From assembly GCA_944989445.1 (NCBI GenBank), contig CALYLW010000067.1, forward strand, positions 603,905 through 667,904: a DNA stretch of 64,000 bases, read 5' to 3'. Within the stretch, counting starts at the first letter, position 1; the number at the start of each line of letters is the position of its first letter. A program made the position numbers and the translations under genes. Below, piece by piece: positions 34,539-47,650 of the stretch. Below the pieces are notes generated by a model. The model was not told where the DNA came from and ran no database searches. It was given only the letters and a program-made list of their open reading frames with translations. This DNA comes from Ampullaceana balthica (Eukaryota; Mollusca; Gastropoda; Lymnaeidae).

Positions 34539-36345
34539 AGGGCTGTGGAAATTAACGAATAATTAATCGATTAATAATCGTTAAAATTTTAATCGATTAG
34601 AATTAATTTGATTGATTAAAATTCGATTAAAAACTAAGAAAATAATTCTAATTTTTTTTTCCAATTTATTAATAATTTATATTTTTTGTTAGGGCTGTTA
34701 ACAATTAATTTAAATTTAATCGTTAACTTTTGAAAAATTAACGATTAATTAATCGTTAATTTCGATTAAAGCCAAAATTTGAAATTTATAATGTCTTAAG
34801 TAACATTGATTAAAAAAATTGAAATAACTGTGGGATGTTTTCTGTATATGGCCTCTTTTAACCAACAACGCAAACAGACAAGTGTATTGACATTATTTGG
34901 TTCAAGTGATGAGCGGGTCTTATTGATTATAACCAGCCGAGCTAAACAATCGTTCACATAGCTTTAGATTGTCTCAGCTGAAGTTTCTGATACTGTAGAG
35001 CATGTTTGGTTTCCAGGTGATCCATGGTAGCAATGTTCCCTTTGAGCAGCACGGCTTCGTATATATTTGACAGACGCCACGCAGGAGTTTAGAATCACCG
35101 CGCAGCAAATTTTTTAAAATATTGCACAAATAATGGACGTTGTGCAACTTTGCACACGAGTTGTTGTTTTTTAACTTTGCACACGGACCATCGAGACTAA
35201 GACTTAGAGCGAACATTGCATGGTAGGCAAACGATTTCTCTCAATGGACACAATAACCTTTATCAACATTTTGAACAGTCACGTCAGTCAATAGTTTAAA
35301 ACCAAAATGTTTGTTTCCTCGTCCGGAAATTAGTTTATATTTATCGGCCGAAATATTTTACTTTTTGACTTTCAGTACATTTATAAGTGTTGGGTCGATT
35401 ATTCGTTTAAAAAAATTTAATCGTTAAAGAATTTTAAAGATTAATCAACAAATCAATCGTTAATTTCCGCAGCCCTATTTTTTGTTACTTATACATACTT
35501 TTCCCTCGAATTATTATTATTTATAAAGACGTGCATACGTTAAAAAAAAATTTAAAAAAATTAAATAAAAAATTTAAAAAAAGATTTTTCTTCCTTATTT
35601 CTTGCATAGCAGAACGAATTTGCTGTGTTACGTCACAAAAGTTGGGAGCCATGGAATTACCGCGACTTTGAACAGTTGGGTCAAAAGGTATTTCTATTAT
35701 TGTTGCTGAAATAAAAATCTGCAAAGTATTCTCGAAAACTATAGACTCCACGCCAGATATTATGCATGTGGACCAGTTAAAATTAATCATCCGATATGTT
35801 GCACAATCTGGCCCTGTTGAGTGATTCATGAAGTTCATACCAATGTATTCCCATACTGGATCAGAAATCGCCCAAATTATTCTTAATTTTATTGAAGAAA
35901 ATGATATTCGAATTCAAGATTGTCGTAGACTGTCATACGACAATGCTGCAAATTTAATATGAGTGGGAAGATACAACAGAGTTCAGGCTATCCTTTATTA
36001 GAAGTGCAGTGTTGCTCATTATGTGCTGTGCACAGCTCATTCCCTTGATTTGTTTGGGAAAAGTGCAGCAGAAGGTTGTCCTGCTGCAGTCAGATTTTTT
36101 TGCCTTCTGCAAAATCTTTATACCTGGCTTGTTGCATCTACTCATCTTTGGCAGGTACTTCAAAAACCCGAAAAGGTTACCTTTGACAAAGCCTTGTCTG
36201 ACACAAAATGGTTAGCTCAACATGATGCTGTAATTTCTGTTAATAAATCACACCATGATAATATTGAAGCACTGGAAGAATTGGCAACTGACGAAAATTA
36301 GCCGCATACAGTCGACTAGAGGCAGAAGGATTTCGGAGGGAACTT
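34539..36345 (+). mobile_element. hAT element with ZMYM1-like transposase debris
   Basis: The left end is AGGGCTGTGGAAATTAACGA; the body matches the smaller copy at 10247-10632. From about 35640 a plus-strand frame with stops and frameshifts encodes hAT sequence, for example SYDNAANL near 35935 and CTAHSLDLFGKSAAEGCPAA from 36026. The best stretch is 36023-36301 (92 codons). Another element of the same terminal type is nested inside at 34691-35476. The right terminus was not found. Confidence 0.6.
34691..35476. mobile_element. Nested AGGGCTG...CAGCCCT element with 10-bp flanking repeat
   Basis: AGGGCTG and CAGCCCT ends bound a 786-bp insert flanked by ATTTTTTGTT on both sides (34681-34690 and 35477-35486). 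Removing it rejoins sequence found uninterrupted at about 10350. The interior has no readable transposase. The end sequence resembles that of its host element. Confidence 0.7.
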
Positions 36346-36360
36346 GAACAACTGGAAGTC

Positions 36361-36915
36361 GCTATTTTACTTATCTTATTTTGTCTGTTATAGACGCTCC
36401 TTCCATAAAGAAGATTATTGCGTTCTACGGTTATCTATGGTTTGTGTTTAGTCCTGCATTCTTATTAGAGTTTTAAATGTTGATAAAGTGTTGGTTTTCC
36501 TGGTTTCTTCAGGCAACCCACGCCACGCCCGAATTCCGGATGGGAAAAACGAGAATTTGTATGTTTGTTCTTGCATACGGAATAAGGAAGGTGTTTTTAT
36601 CCTTGTCTATCTGTGGGTTGTATTAAGTTATCTTTGTGTTGAATTTCTAAATTAGAATTAATTGCTTTATGTATTATTAATATTTTACTCTGGGTTCTTT
36701 TATCTGTTTTAAGGTTTAATGATTTAACTAATGGTGTTATTCTTGTAAGTTTTGAATATTCTCCAGTAATTAATCTGGCAGATCTTTGTTGAATTTGTTC
36801 TAGTTTATCAATGTTTTCTTTGGTGGATGGGTCCCATACAGAAGGTGCATATTCTAGTACATGTCTCACCAAAGTGAGGTAGCATTTTAGTTTTATATTC
36901 TTGTGGAACTCCTGA
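36361..36915 (-). mobile_element. CR1-like LINE, 3' part
   Basis: The minus-strand frame 36872-36597 encodes the tail of a non-LTR reverse-transcriptase protein (LEYAPSVWDPSTKENIDKLE, then QQRSARLITGEYS). The 3' UTR runs to a CTTATCTTATTT short-repeat end at 36361. It is 5' truncated. Copies at 2561, 9601 and 10150 belong to the same family. Confidence 0.7.
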
Positions 36916-37023
36916 GTTAACTGTTATTGGTGGAGATTTAGATCCATTAATTATTACAGTTCGCTCTCTGCCCAAAAGGAAGTCTTGGAACCAGTGATGT
37001 AAAGGACCTGAGATTCCACAGTA

Positions 37024-37630
37024 CAGTAGAACCCACAGGATCGCATTTCTGCCGACAATAGTCGGAATGCCGACATTAATGACAAGGACGGGGAATATTT
37101 TTTAAAAATATAAATAATCTTCAAAAAATATATTAACAAATGTAATACTTTTTTTTCATAAATAACCTGCTTAACAACCCATAACAGCGTCAGAATAATC
37201 TCCGTGATGATTTAATGTGACCTTTCTAGCGCGACTCGTTTGCCGACAATCAGTGTCGGCAATTTATCTTAGCCCTAGACTTCGATCGCTGCCGACAATC
37301 ATTGTCGGCAATAATAAAATAATGCGAAAACGAAAAGTGACAAACTCGCGCATATTCGTTTCAAGATGGGTGCCTTTACGGTTATCGAGCGTAAATCAGA
37401 TCTTAAAGCGATCGAAAATGGATTAAGGAATAAGTTTAGGTGGGACTGGCTCGAAGAAAAAGACAGTAATGGAGATTATCTATCAAAATATGTGCGAAAA
37501 TAAAATAAACCCGTGTGTTTCCTGTTTGTGTTTACTGTGATTGTAGACTTGATTATAGCAAGAAAGGCAAATCCTTCATAAAAAGACACGCTCACGCAGT
37601 TTGTTGCGCATACATCAAAAAGAAATAGTA
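37024..37630 (+). pseudogene. BED/C2H2-like transposon protein fragment
   Basis: A frame from ATG 37366 encodes 45 aa (…FRWDWLEEKDSNGDYLSKY…) to a stop at 37503. A shifted frame then continues CVYCDCRLDYSKKGKSFIKR and HAHAVC to a stop at 37628. Together this resembles the N-terminal zinc-finger module of some transposases. The upstream flank has CAGTAGAACCC and repeated CCGACAAT..TGTCGG palindromes (37060-37310). Confidence 0.4.
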
Positions 37631-38009
37631 TCATTAGTGCTCTTATTTATGTTATATTTCAAGCATTTAATCCTTCCAACTAAGCCGTATGGGATATGGA
37701 AGTTTTCTTTTTACTTCTTCACATTAACGTGTTTTTTTTTCCTTTTTTTTCCCCCATCTTTTAAATAATGATGCAGGATGGTGTCATTTCATGGTTCAAC
37801 TAAATATACATTATTATTTTTCACAATATAGCCATATGACTTAGATCAGTCATTTTCATTTTTTCCCATAATATTGAAGCATGATGTCATTTATTGATAT
37901 AAATTAATCTGCATTTTCTTTTCAGGATAGCTCTAAATTGGGTGTGTCATGTCCATCAAAAAATAAAGTTCAGACAATCTGGTTAAGGCTTACATTCAGG
38001 TCTAGAACC

Positions 38010-40795
38010 CACTTAACTGGAGCCCGGTTAACTCGTCAGCTCTATTAAGTCGACATTTTTTATTGGAACCGCCAAATTCTGTCTTTGTCTTTGCATTTTC
38101 TCATCGGTTAATTCGACGTCCAAATTTGCACCCCTAAAGTCCAAAAGTGGAGATATTATCCAAGACCAGGCAGGACAGCTAAAACTGTGGGTTGAGCATT
38201 ATCTGGAACTGTATTCAACAGTTACCACAGTCTCCAGGACCGCTCTAGATGACATCCCCGATATGCCTCTCATGGAAAAACTTGATGTCATGCCCACACA
38301 GAAAGAGCTGAGCAAAGCAATTGACAGTTTAGCTTGTGGAAAAGCCCCAGGGAATGATGGCATACCACCAGAAGCTCTAAAGAGTGGCAAGACAGCTTTA
38401 CTCCAACCATTGCACGAGCTTCTGTCCCTCTGCTGGGAACAGGGCTACATCACCCAAGACCTAAATGATGCAAATATAGTGACACTATATAAAAACAAGG
38501 GCGATAGAAGTGACTGCAATAACTATCGCGGCATCTCACTCCTTAGTATTGTAGGAAAGGCCTTCGCCCATGTCTTACTTACACGTTTACAGAGTCTAGC
38601 ATCCCGTGTCTATCCAGAATCTCAGTGCGGTTTCCGGGCTGGTCGGTCTACCATAGACATGGTGTTCTCCATACGGCAGCTGCAGGAAAAATGCAGAGAG
38701 CAACAAATGCCACTATACATTGCCTTTGTGGACCTTACGAAAGCCTTTGATTTCGTCAGTCGCAACGGGCTATTCCAAATCCTGGTAAAAATCGGCTGTC
38801 CCCCACACCTACTTGCCATCATCAGACAGTTCCTTGAAAATATGCAGGGCACAATGCAGTTCGATGGGGCTACGTCAGAAGCCTTTCCAGTCAGCAGCGG
38901 AGTTAAACAAGTTTGTGTACTTGCACCAACACTGTTCGCAATATTCTTCTCTGTACTGCTTCGATACGCATTCAAGGATGGCAGTGATGGAACCTGGTTA
39001 CACACCAGAGCTGATGGAGGACTTTTCAACACTGCCCGCCTTCGAGCCAAGACCAAGACGACAGATGTCCTAATTCGTGAGCTACTCTTTGCGGATGATG
39101 CGGCATTAACAGCACACACAGAAACTGGGTTGAAACAACTCGTGTCAAGCTTCTCCAATGCCTGCAAAGAATTTGGTCTGCAAATCAGCCTAAAAAGATA
39201 AACATCATGGCCCAAGACACACAACCTCCTACCATCAATATCGACAATGAAAACTTGGAGGTTTTGGACAGCTTCGCCTACTTGGGTTCCAAGGTCTCCA
39301 ATACACTGTCCATTGAAGAGGAAATAAACAGTAGAATTGGCAAGGCAGCTGCCACAATTGCTAAATTAAATAAACGGGTCTGGCAAAACACCAAGTTAAC
39401 AGAGAAAACCAAACCGTGTGTCTATAGAGCCTGCGTCATTAGTACACTGCTGTACGGGAGCGAGAGATGGACCACTTATAAATCCCAAGAGCGCAAGCTC
39501 AATAGCTTCCACTTGAGATGCCTGCGTCGCATACTTGGTATTAAATGGCAAGACAAAGTGACTAATACTGAGGTCCTAATGCGTGCCAATACCCAAAGTA
39601 TGTTCTCAATCCTTATTGAAAGACGCCTGAGATGGCTAGGGCAAGTTAAAAGAATGAGCCCTGGCCGCATCCCCAAGGACCTCCTATGTGGAGAACTGGC
39701 ATCGGGAAAGAGGAAGACAGGTTTAAAGATGTCTGCAAAATGGACATGAAAGCTGCCAGAATACGCAAAAACGACTGGGAGTGTAAGGCAGACTCTATTA
39801 CTACTGCTTTTTTCTAATTGTTTCATTCATAAGAAGTGGCCGTGTGCAAAATCCCTTTAACTATTGTTTAGAATTAATTAAATTGTGTCAGAGTTTAAGG
39901 TTCAAAAGGAGTTCCTAATTTATGTTTGCACATTTTTTAGAGAAGAGTTCGCTTTGTCATAAGTTATATATAGGTCATGATAGACAAACAAATAACGGCA
40001 ACGCCTTTGTGTAAAAAAAAACTCCAAAAACACGTGCATGTACTTTCTCATTTATTAATGATAGTGATGGGACGATACCAAAATCATAGGGTGCTTACTG
40101 TAAACAAGGCTCTCCATATTTTAAAATATATAATATAACAGACTACAGACAGTTTACCCACCCCAACTCTCAATCTCCCACACCATTGTTGTTGGTTAGT
40201 CCGATTCAAGTCATCAAGTTACCAAAGGAATTATGAGTTCATTGTAAGCCGAGGGAACGGACCCAAGGAAGATGGCTTGGAAGAGAATGGTTCGGGGACA
40301 ATGAGTGGATGTGTAGGTTACACGGGGCGGGTTATTTATTTGTGTAGCTTGTAAGTAAAGTCACGCAAGTGCCTTCCAAGGCACAGTATCGCTCAATCTG
40401 GGGAATCACCGCAAGACAGAAAAATACCATGTCACCACGGACCCGCTGCGCGCGCGTGGCATGGCGGGAAGGAGTAGATGAATTCGTTATAATTATGTAC
40501 TAGGGAAAAAACTGCGCTAACGCAATAAAGGGTTATATTTAAACTTAAACGGTCCTTAAAAACAAACAGTCTTAACAACCTTAGGAAATAGTGAAGAAAT
40601 AGGGTCCCGATATTCCGATACGATTCCGATTAATCATACCATCACTAATTAACGCACATCATGTACATAAAGAAATTTCAAGCGTAAGTTAATATTTTGC
40701 CACCATATTGGTTTTCGTTTAATTCGATCATTGGTTATCTCGACGCCATGATTCATACCCCAGCGCCGTCGACTTAACCGGGTTCGACTGTAATT
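38010..40795. mobile_element. Possible TIR element split by a LINE
   Basis: The left TCTAGAACCCACTTAAC...CCCGGTTAACTCG (about 37998-38036) and right CGACTTAACCGGGTTCGACTG (about 40769-40789) could be the inverted ends of one pogo/Tigger-like element. Both are followed inward by GGTTA..TCGA.G repeats. The LINE at 38126-39780 lies between them. Between 39785 and 40770 I see no gene. Confidence 0.3.
38126..39780 (+). mobile_element. 5'-truncated non-LTR retrotransposon (reverse transcriptase)
   Basis: The frame opens at about 38126 inside the RT, with no endonuclease domain. It runs through CGKAPGNDGIPPEAL, NNYRGISLLSI, CGFRAGRSTID and the catalytic FADDAAL box (about 39088). A one-base loss near 39193-39200 puts the downstream part in another frame (39207-39749), which has the usual C-terminal RRLRWLGQVKRM motif. 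It is dead by truncation and frameshift. The exact clade (RTE-like or other) is uncertain. Confidence 0.85.
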
Positions 40796-40829
40796 AAGTT
40801 TTTTTTAGTAAACTAAAGTGGTGAACTTT

Positions 40830-42434
40830 GGGGCCGTCCATAAATGACGTCACGCTACTTTGGCCGATTTTTCACCCCCTCCCCCCTCGTCACGCGTCGT
40901 TACAAAAAGTCAAACCCCCCCCCTCCAAAAATACGTCACAAAGCTTTGACCCCCCCCCAAAAAAAAACAACAAAAAAAACAACAACAAAACAACAACAAC
41001 AAACAAACAAACAAAAAACCAACTTAACAACAACTAAAACCCACCTTAATTTCTATTTGAAAATAAGTATGTTTCAAATCCCTTTTTTTTTGTCATTTAA
41101 GTATTTATTTAGTGTAGGTCTGCATTGTAATATCGTAACACACGTTAAGTATATGCACGTCAGAGGCATCTGATCTAAAAGTACCACATTGATATCAAAT
41201 CTCATGTTTTCTAAAAATTATTTGGTATGCGCTGGAACTGGAAGAGGAATATGGCGACTACTGTACGAACCCCACATTTGTACAGGAAAGTAGGGTGTCA
41301 TCTTGTGCGTCGCAAAATACAGTAATTCCTGCAAGTTGAAGACTGAAAATTACTATGACATTGATTCATTAATAAAATATACAATATTGTCATAACTTTT
41401 TACTCCGAAGCTCACGAGTTTTTTAGGTGTTTTTTTTTGTGTTGTTTTTTCCCATTTTTTTTAAATTTATTTTTTTTACAATTTCAAATACGTCACACAA
41501 GAGTTGTAAATATAATGCCACCAATGGACGAGGCTTGTTTAATTTTAAATTGTTGCATTTTCTTGTGGAGTATATAAACTAATGAAAAATACATGGCTAC
41601 CACTATCGGGCGGTTTATTTATATTGACACGAGTGACAATAATCTTAATCCACATGACTTGACTGTATCAAGTATCCTTTCTGTGATATTTAAAATTAAT
41701 GCCTTAAAAACTGAGCTAAGAAAAAAAGTTGTTTTGTGCAGTGCTACTCTCGAATTGCGATGTCAAGAATTGATACATTCAATAAAGTTAATGAATACTA
41801 TTATATCTAGAATGGCCAGGGGCCTTAGACCAAAAAAAATAATCGAACAATTATATCAATCTTAACACGTTTATAATTCTTTCAAATAGATCCCCTCCCC
41901 CCCTCCCAAATATTTTTAAAATGAATATTCCGCGTCGTTTTGGCTTAAAATATCTACACATAATCCTATTCATATCATTTTTAGACACTTATAATGCTGG
42001 TAAAACTCACCAGTTGCATTTTAGTGGCGGCTAACGACGCTCCCCCAAATCCCCGCCCGACGGAGCTGCGGTTACATCCCAAATGCTTTGATGTCAACAT
42101 CAAACAACAGAGGGTAACAATTTTATACAGTCTCTTGTGGGATCTCAAACTTAAAGGATTATAATTAGATTTAATTTTCATTTCTTGATAACTTACGCCA
42201 ACCGGCTTCAGATGCCCTATGGACCGGCACTTTGAGAAGCACTGATGGTTTTTAAAAAAATTAAAAAGTCATTAAATAAATTGTAAGCGACCAAATCTTA
42301 CAGTGGAAGTTTTATTTAAAGTAACCATTTTGATGTGACGTCACATTTCTTCAACCCACCTCCCTCACCCTCGTCACAAAAGTGTCACCCCCTCCCCCCC
42401 CCCTAGGTGCGTGACGTCATTTATGGACGGCCCC
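40830..42434. mobile_element. TIR transposon, GGGGCCGTCCATAAA family, copy 4 (1.6 kb)
   Basis: The termini match those at 3858-5533, with a TTT flank on both sides (40827-40829 and 42435-42437). The longest frame (41593-41865, 90 codons) is homologous to broken sequence in copy 2 and may be a transposase remnant, but it shows no recognisable motif. The AC-rich stretch at 40970-41040 is low complexity. Confidence 0.7.
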
Positions 42435-42479
42435 TTTGTCAAATAATATTGTATCTATTTGGTCATTCTTGTTTAAGCC

Positions 42480-42900
42480 TTTTGACAGATCATTTAAGCC
42501 TATTAGTTTTGTTTCACGTGATCTGTTTTTTTGTTGAAATGAAATTTGGGACACAATTTTAGAAAGATTTCAGAAAACGAAAGAGTGGGGACTATCTATG
42601 AATTCAGCCATTCATTTGTTGAAATATCACCTTGATTTTATTAAAAGATGGCGTTCTGAATTTGATTCCTATGACGAAAAAGGAAAATGACAATTTCGTG
42701 GAGAAAGAGTATAAACAATCTTTAAAACGACCAGAGAAAGTTTCAGTTTGATGAAAGGACATCAGCCGAAACGGTATTTTCCCCGAGACAAAAATTAAAG
42801 GCCGAGGTATTTCTGGTAATCTTTGACAATTTTCTTCAGCCCTACCACATCGGTTAGACGCATATACGGGAACGATGTTTGGTCTTGATTATAACCAATG
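42480..42900 (+). pseudogene. hAT transposase fragment (ZMYM1-like), plus strand
   Basis: The frame reads ILERFQKTKEWGLSMNSAIH, then LLKYHLDFIKRWRSEFDSY, as in ZMYM1-like hAT proteins. Stops and frameshifts follow, with a later recognisable RYFPR segment. It has no start or catalytic core and abuts an opposite-strand hAT relic. Confidence 0.45.
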
Positions 42901-42914
42901 CAGAAAATCAACAG

Positions 42915-43661
42915 TCACAAAGATATGATGTTGTAAAGGGTAAAAGTATTTTTAACCTCTCTGAGACAGTTCTGAGTACTAAAAAATTTCATCAAGTTCA
43001 CTTTCTGATGCAACATATTCAAAATAGTGTCGCTGGCCAGTTCTATGAAATGGTTTAATTTCGGTGGTAGTAAATTTAATGAGTCATTGTGTGCAAGGAA
43101 CGGACTGGAAATACACGATAAATTCTGAACGTTCAAATCACCAAAGGGGAAGTTAAGTTGATCCTGCAGTGATTGAATATGGTCACAAATCAAATTCATC
43201 AAAAGTTTTTTGTTTTAAATAGATTTCAGCACTTTTTGTTTTCTCGTTGAATTCGTACAATTTATCAAACATGTGAAAGTTTCCCTGAAATAATCTTGTT
43301 TTACAAAGATCAAGCTTTTTCGTAAAAGCAGACACTTTGTTCTTGAGAGTAATTAAATGTGTCTGCTTTCCTTGCAGAGATGAATTAAGTTTAATAATGT
43401 CTTTAAAAATGTCAGCCAAGTAAGCCAGAACAGCAACCCTTAAGCTATGGTTAAAATAATCAACAAGCTTTGATTTTTTTTCCCTCCATGAAACTCTCTC
43501 ATAGAATCACATATTTCAAACAGTCTGTTAAACACCCCCCTCCCCCAGTTTAAAAAAATATTATAACCAGTCTCTTTGGCCCGTGCAACTCGAATAGCCA
43601 CCAAAAATGATGGTCTTAAAGCCTTTTCATTGACTTTTGGGCCTCCCATAAAGTACATCAC
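42915..43661 (-). pseudogene. hAT transposase fragment (FAM200/ZBED5-like)
   Basis: Three minus-strand frames (43661-43440, 43419-43183, 43202-42915) follow one another. They read RLFEICDSMREF, then LADIFKDIIKLNSSLQGK with VSAFTKKLDL, then IQSLQDQLNFPF, in the order found in FAM200/ZBED5-type domesticated hAT proteins. The frame changes show decay. Confidence 0.6.
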
Positions 43662-43735
43662 GCTCCGGACGGGGGGTGGGTGTAAGAAAGTGTGACAGGG
43701 GGAGGCGGTCAGGCCATCTGTGATGTCACATTTAT
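43640..43735. repeat. Truncated GGGGCCGTCCATAAAG-type MITE
   Basis: GGGCCTCCCATAAAGTACATCACGC and GTAAGAAAGTGTGACAGGGGGAGG match the left half of the MITE at 6077-6322. The right half is absent. Confidence 0.5.
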
Positions 43736-43740
43736 TTTAT

Positions 43741-46601
43741 ATATATATGTTATTCTAATTTTTTTTATAGTAGAATTTAAATAGCTTTGACAATCATGTT
43801 CGCACCAGCCAATATTTCACTCAAATTGTGATATCAAGACATAAAATGTTGCGACAAAGTACGAAGCTCATATTTCAACGTTTTACCTTCGAGAATCTTT
43901 CCTCCTCTAATCCCAAACAACCAAATAACTGATGGACTTAGAGCTTCAGTAAGAGCAGATGCAGCAGCAGAATCTCATAAATTTCCTTCCTTGTATGCTG
44001 GTCGTGGAAAAGGGGGGGGGAGGGTGTCACGGGGAAATCAAACGTTTAATTTTAACTCTTGCTTTGGGTTTACCCATGACAGTGGTTGATTAATTGTAGG
44101 AGTCATTTTAAGTCTTTTAAAAGTGTATTTGCTACTACTGGAATGTCATTAGCATACTTACACATTTTAATACCGGTGCCGGTACTTGTTTCAGTAGCAA
44201 ATAAAAACCTCTTTTTAAATTGTAGTTAGTAATATTAATATTAGTAGTATACAAAAAATAAAAAGCACGCTAAAAAAATATAGTATAAATATCAATATAG
44301 AAATATGCTATCAGGTTAGGTAGAAGATGCGTTAAAATTAAAATCACTTAAAATACATTGACCATTGACATTTATTTTGTAGAAACCACTGAAAATACAC
44401 TAAACTGAATAAAGATTCGTTTGAATTATATTTGACAACCTCAGCGACATAGTGTGCTCTTAAACACTTCTGCAGAGTTTTATTTATTACTTTGCAATAT
44501 GCGTATCCCATATCAAATTTAAATATTTTCCAACTTTTATTATGTAAAAGTGTAGAATCGTCTTTGATATGTTGGTTTTTTTTTGGTTTAATTTTGTTAT
44601 TTGTTTTTGGTCAATATTTCATTTAGACGTCTGAGAATACTGAGATTAATTAGGAAGACTTGCAATTACGAAATGATTCTATGAAAGGGCAAGCCACTGG
44701 GACCTTTTAATATATTTTTTTTGACGCATCAAAAAATAATCTCTGAAATTAGCTGCCGAACTCGGCTCTCTGACATGACATTGATACTAATTATACAGAA
44801 TATTTTGTGGGTCCTTTGATACTAATTATACAGAATACAGATGAATGGGGGCCCTTCTTTGTCCATTGTTAGGTCCTCTTTATTTCATCAAGACTTAACA
44901 GAATGCTGCTTGCCATTATTTATTATTACCATGGTTTAAAATTGTACATTAACAAAAAATTAAAACTGAAAGATTTCTTGTTCCTACTTTGTTGCCAAAT
45001 TATAAAGAGTTTATTGGAACAGGGCGCTGTACTTGATTCTATTTTTAAAATCTCCCACAATTGTGATTAGCTTAGCATAGACATTTTAAATCAGCTATCC
45101 CAGGTGTTAAATGAGTATCTGGGATAGTTTGCCTACTAATAAATTACATTTACATAATAATAAGTTGTGATCGATATTATTAGGTAAAAATGTACAGATA
45201 TTTCAAAACAATGACAGTATTTTACTGTCCTTTTAATCACGAAGAACCAAACAAAAATTGCTACTTGGTCATTGAATTATGTGGAAATGACGGCTACATC
45301 AAGGGTGTGTTTCTCTTTCAATCATAGTTTGATTACCAGTTATAACTAACAGTCAATTAAAATGAAATAAATGTAGCATGGCTATGACTCAAAAGGACAC
45401 AGGTATCAACAAGTTTATTGTTCACAAAAGTATGTACAGCACAGTGAAAATAAAGGTTTAATAATTTTTCAATCATAAAATTGTTCCTTAGTTAACTTAA
45501 TAATTAACACATGCATAGCATTAACAAGTGACACATTTGGTCAGCAGAGTATTCATTTTTAAATTCCTCACACAATTTTTAAGATCTATTTCACTTCAGT
45601 CGTCTTTTATCACTTGTTACAAAACTAATGGGAAACGTAGAAAAACTACAAATGTAAAATTTTAAAAAATCTTCCATCCTAATCAATTAGTAACTAGATC
45701 AAAAGAATCCGCAACTTAACACATATTGACTATTTCGTGAGATTGAAGATTCTCGAAAATTGTTTCCTTTATGAGTTACTGGCTGGGATTTTGGTACTTC
45801 AACTTCAATAAATTACATGAATAGGGTTATTTTAAGAATCATTAAGTTCTTGTTATCAAATGAAATGACTAATAACCTTTAATTAAAATTCAACTGACTT
45901 GAAACTCCCAAGGAATTGGAGACTTAATTTTTAAAAAAAAAGATTTTTTTAAAAAGATATAATGAAAGACACCTTATTTTTATTTTAAAAAATCAACTAA
46001 AAAAATATAACAATTATAACGTTATAATTTCAAACAATGTCAAGCTGTGGTTATTTCTTTGGCACTGACAAAATTTTGCCAACTGCCTTACAAAATAAAA
46101 TAAGCCTTTCAAACTACGAAAGAGCTTTTATTCTAATCTAAACTATAACTTAAATTTTAAATTCAAGAAATAATTTTTCAAATAAACAACTTAAAGGTTA
46201 AAGCTAACGTTAAAGAACAGACAGAATTTGAAGAGTTCATAGCAAGTTTATGATATTTATCCATTTAAACAATCAAAGTCAAAGTACACGTATAGGTATT
46301 GTTTCAAATTTATAAATACAGCATCAGCATGTGAGTGTGAGTATGATAATACACCCATAAATGTCTCTGGACAATCAGTACGAAATTAAAATATCAAAGA
46401 ACACATTTTCTTTCTTCTTCAAATCTCCATATAATATACAGGTTCTCTATTCTTACAAAAATTATTCATGCTCAATGCTTTCAACATTATTTAGAATATT
46501 TCCATCAAGTTTTGTGCTATTCAGCCTAATTAGCACTTTAAGTTAGAGTACCATTTCAGTACCAATGGCTGGGGAGTTTTTGGCCAGTTTTATCAATTTA
46601 A
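43741..46601. other. AT-rich intergenic, nothing recognised
   Basis: No coding or repeat structure is recognised. The right part lies just downstream of the last zinc-finger exon and should contain its 3' UTR. Confidence 0.5.
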
Positions 46602-47125
46602 TTATTCACAAAAAACTGTTTTATGCACTGCTAACCAATGACGTTTAAGATGATGCTTATGTGTAAACTTGGCACTGCACAATTCACAAGTGAATCTACG
46701 ACCAGAGTGTGCCTCTACATGTTTTTGCAAGCCACTGAGTGAAAAAAATCCCATTAAACATGTTTTGCAAGTGTATGGGAGGTATTTAGCCTGCCTGTGT
46801 TCAGAATTCATATGTTTCTGGTAAAATATTCTGGATTCAATTAACATATCACAGAGGGGACACTTCATAGCAGTGTTAGTGTTAGGTTCTGACATTTTTT
46901 TGCCCTGAAGGCTAGAAACTCCATCCAGCATTTGAATCATGGCATCATACTGCCCAGGGGAGGCCATATCCATGCAAGGTCTAGAAGTGGCAGAAACGCT
47001 ATGTAATCCAGAATAGGATGGAGAGAACATCTCCAGATAGGGCTGTGTTTCTGGCTCTAACAGATGTTGGGATTGGCCTCCCACATGGACCAAATCTTTA
47101 GCAAATTTCCTGAGGCCCTTTCTTC
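46602..47125 (-). CDS. Zinc-finger terminal exon 18 (most distal, 3 fingers)
   Basis: Acceptor TTGTTTCAG|GA; 173 aa. A long linker of 87 residues contains many Ser, Pro and Met. Fingers start at Cys88 (CPLC, FYQKHMN), then CKTC with GFFSLSGL, then CELC with KHHLKRH. The protein stops at KTVFCE, so the fourth finger present in the other exons is cut off at its first Cys. Its closest relatives by motif are exons 2 and 3 at the other end of the array. Confidence 0.85.
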
Positions 47126-47650
47126 CTGAAACAATATATAATATAATATACACAAGAGAATTACTTTTTTTTTAAAAAGGCACACAAATCTGTTCCTTAC
47201 TAACAAGTCTTGTAATATACGATTCATACAATACAAATAAAATGAATTACATAAGACGGATATCTTCCAAAAATTAGCTTTAGAGACATTCAAAAACAAC
47301 CCACTTAGTTTTTTTAATTTATCAATTAATCAATTTGCTGGGCAGATGTTTTCCATTTTTTTTTAAAGCTCTAACTAGTCTAACTCTAAACAGGCAAGAA
47401 TTTTTTTATAATTTTAGAGATATTTAGGGGGGCATTAGTAAAAAAACACCCCATCTTAGCTATTAGTGCAAAGATTTAAATGAAATAAAATGCAAAATGA
47501 ACAGAAATAAATTCTCCATTGATTATTTATCCGTTTATTCTTCTTTTCTCATGTCTTGTTTTTTATTACTCCATGTGTTCACAAAAAACAAGTTTTAAAA
47601 AGTTATAAAAAATTCCAAACAAGAACTATTTACAAGCACAAATATCCTCT
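47126..47650. other. Gap between exon 18 and the piggyBac ORF
   Basis: AT-rich. A short TAGGGGGGC / ACACCCC pair at about 47425-47452 is the only thing resembling an inverted end, and it is too close together to be the termini of the transposase gene. Confidence 0.4.

Noticed and set aside
38622..39224. 200-codon minus-strand ORF
   Set aside because: It is antisense to the reverse-transcriptase gene, which has the FADD box and family motifs on the plus strand.
47425..47452. GGGGGGC/CACCCC pair as a piggyBac terminus
   Set aside because: Both halves lie on the same side of the transposase ORF, only about 20 bp apart, and there is no counterpart near 49300-49650.
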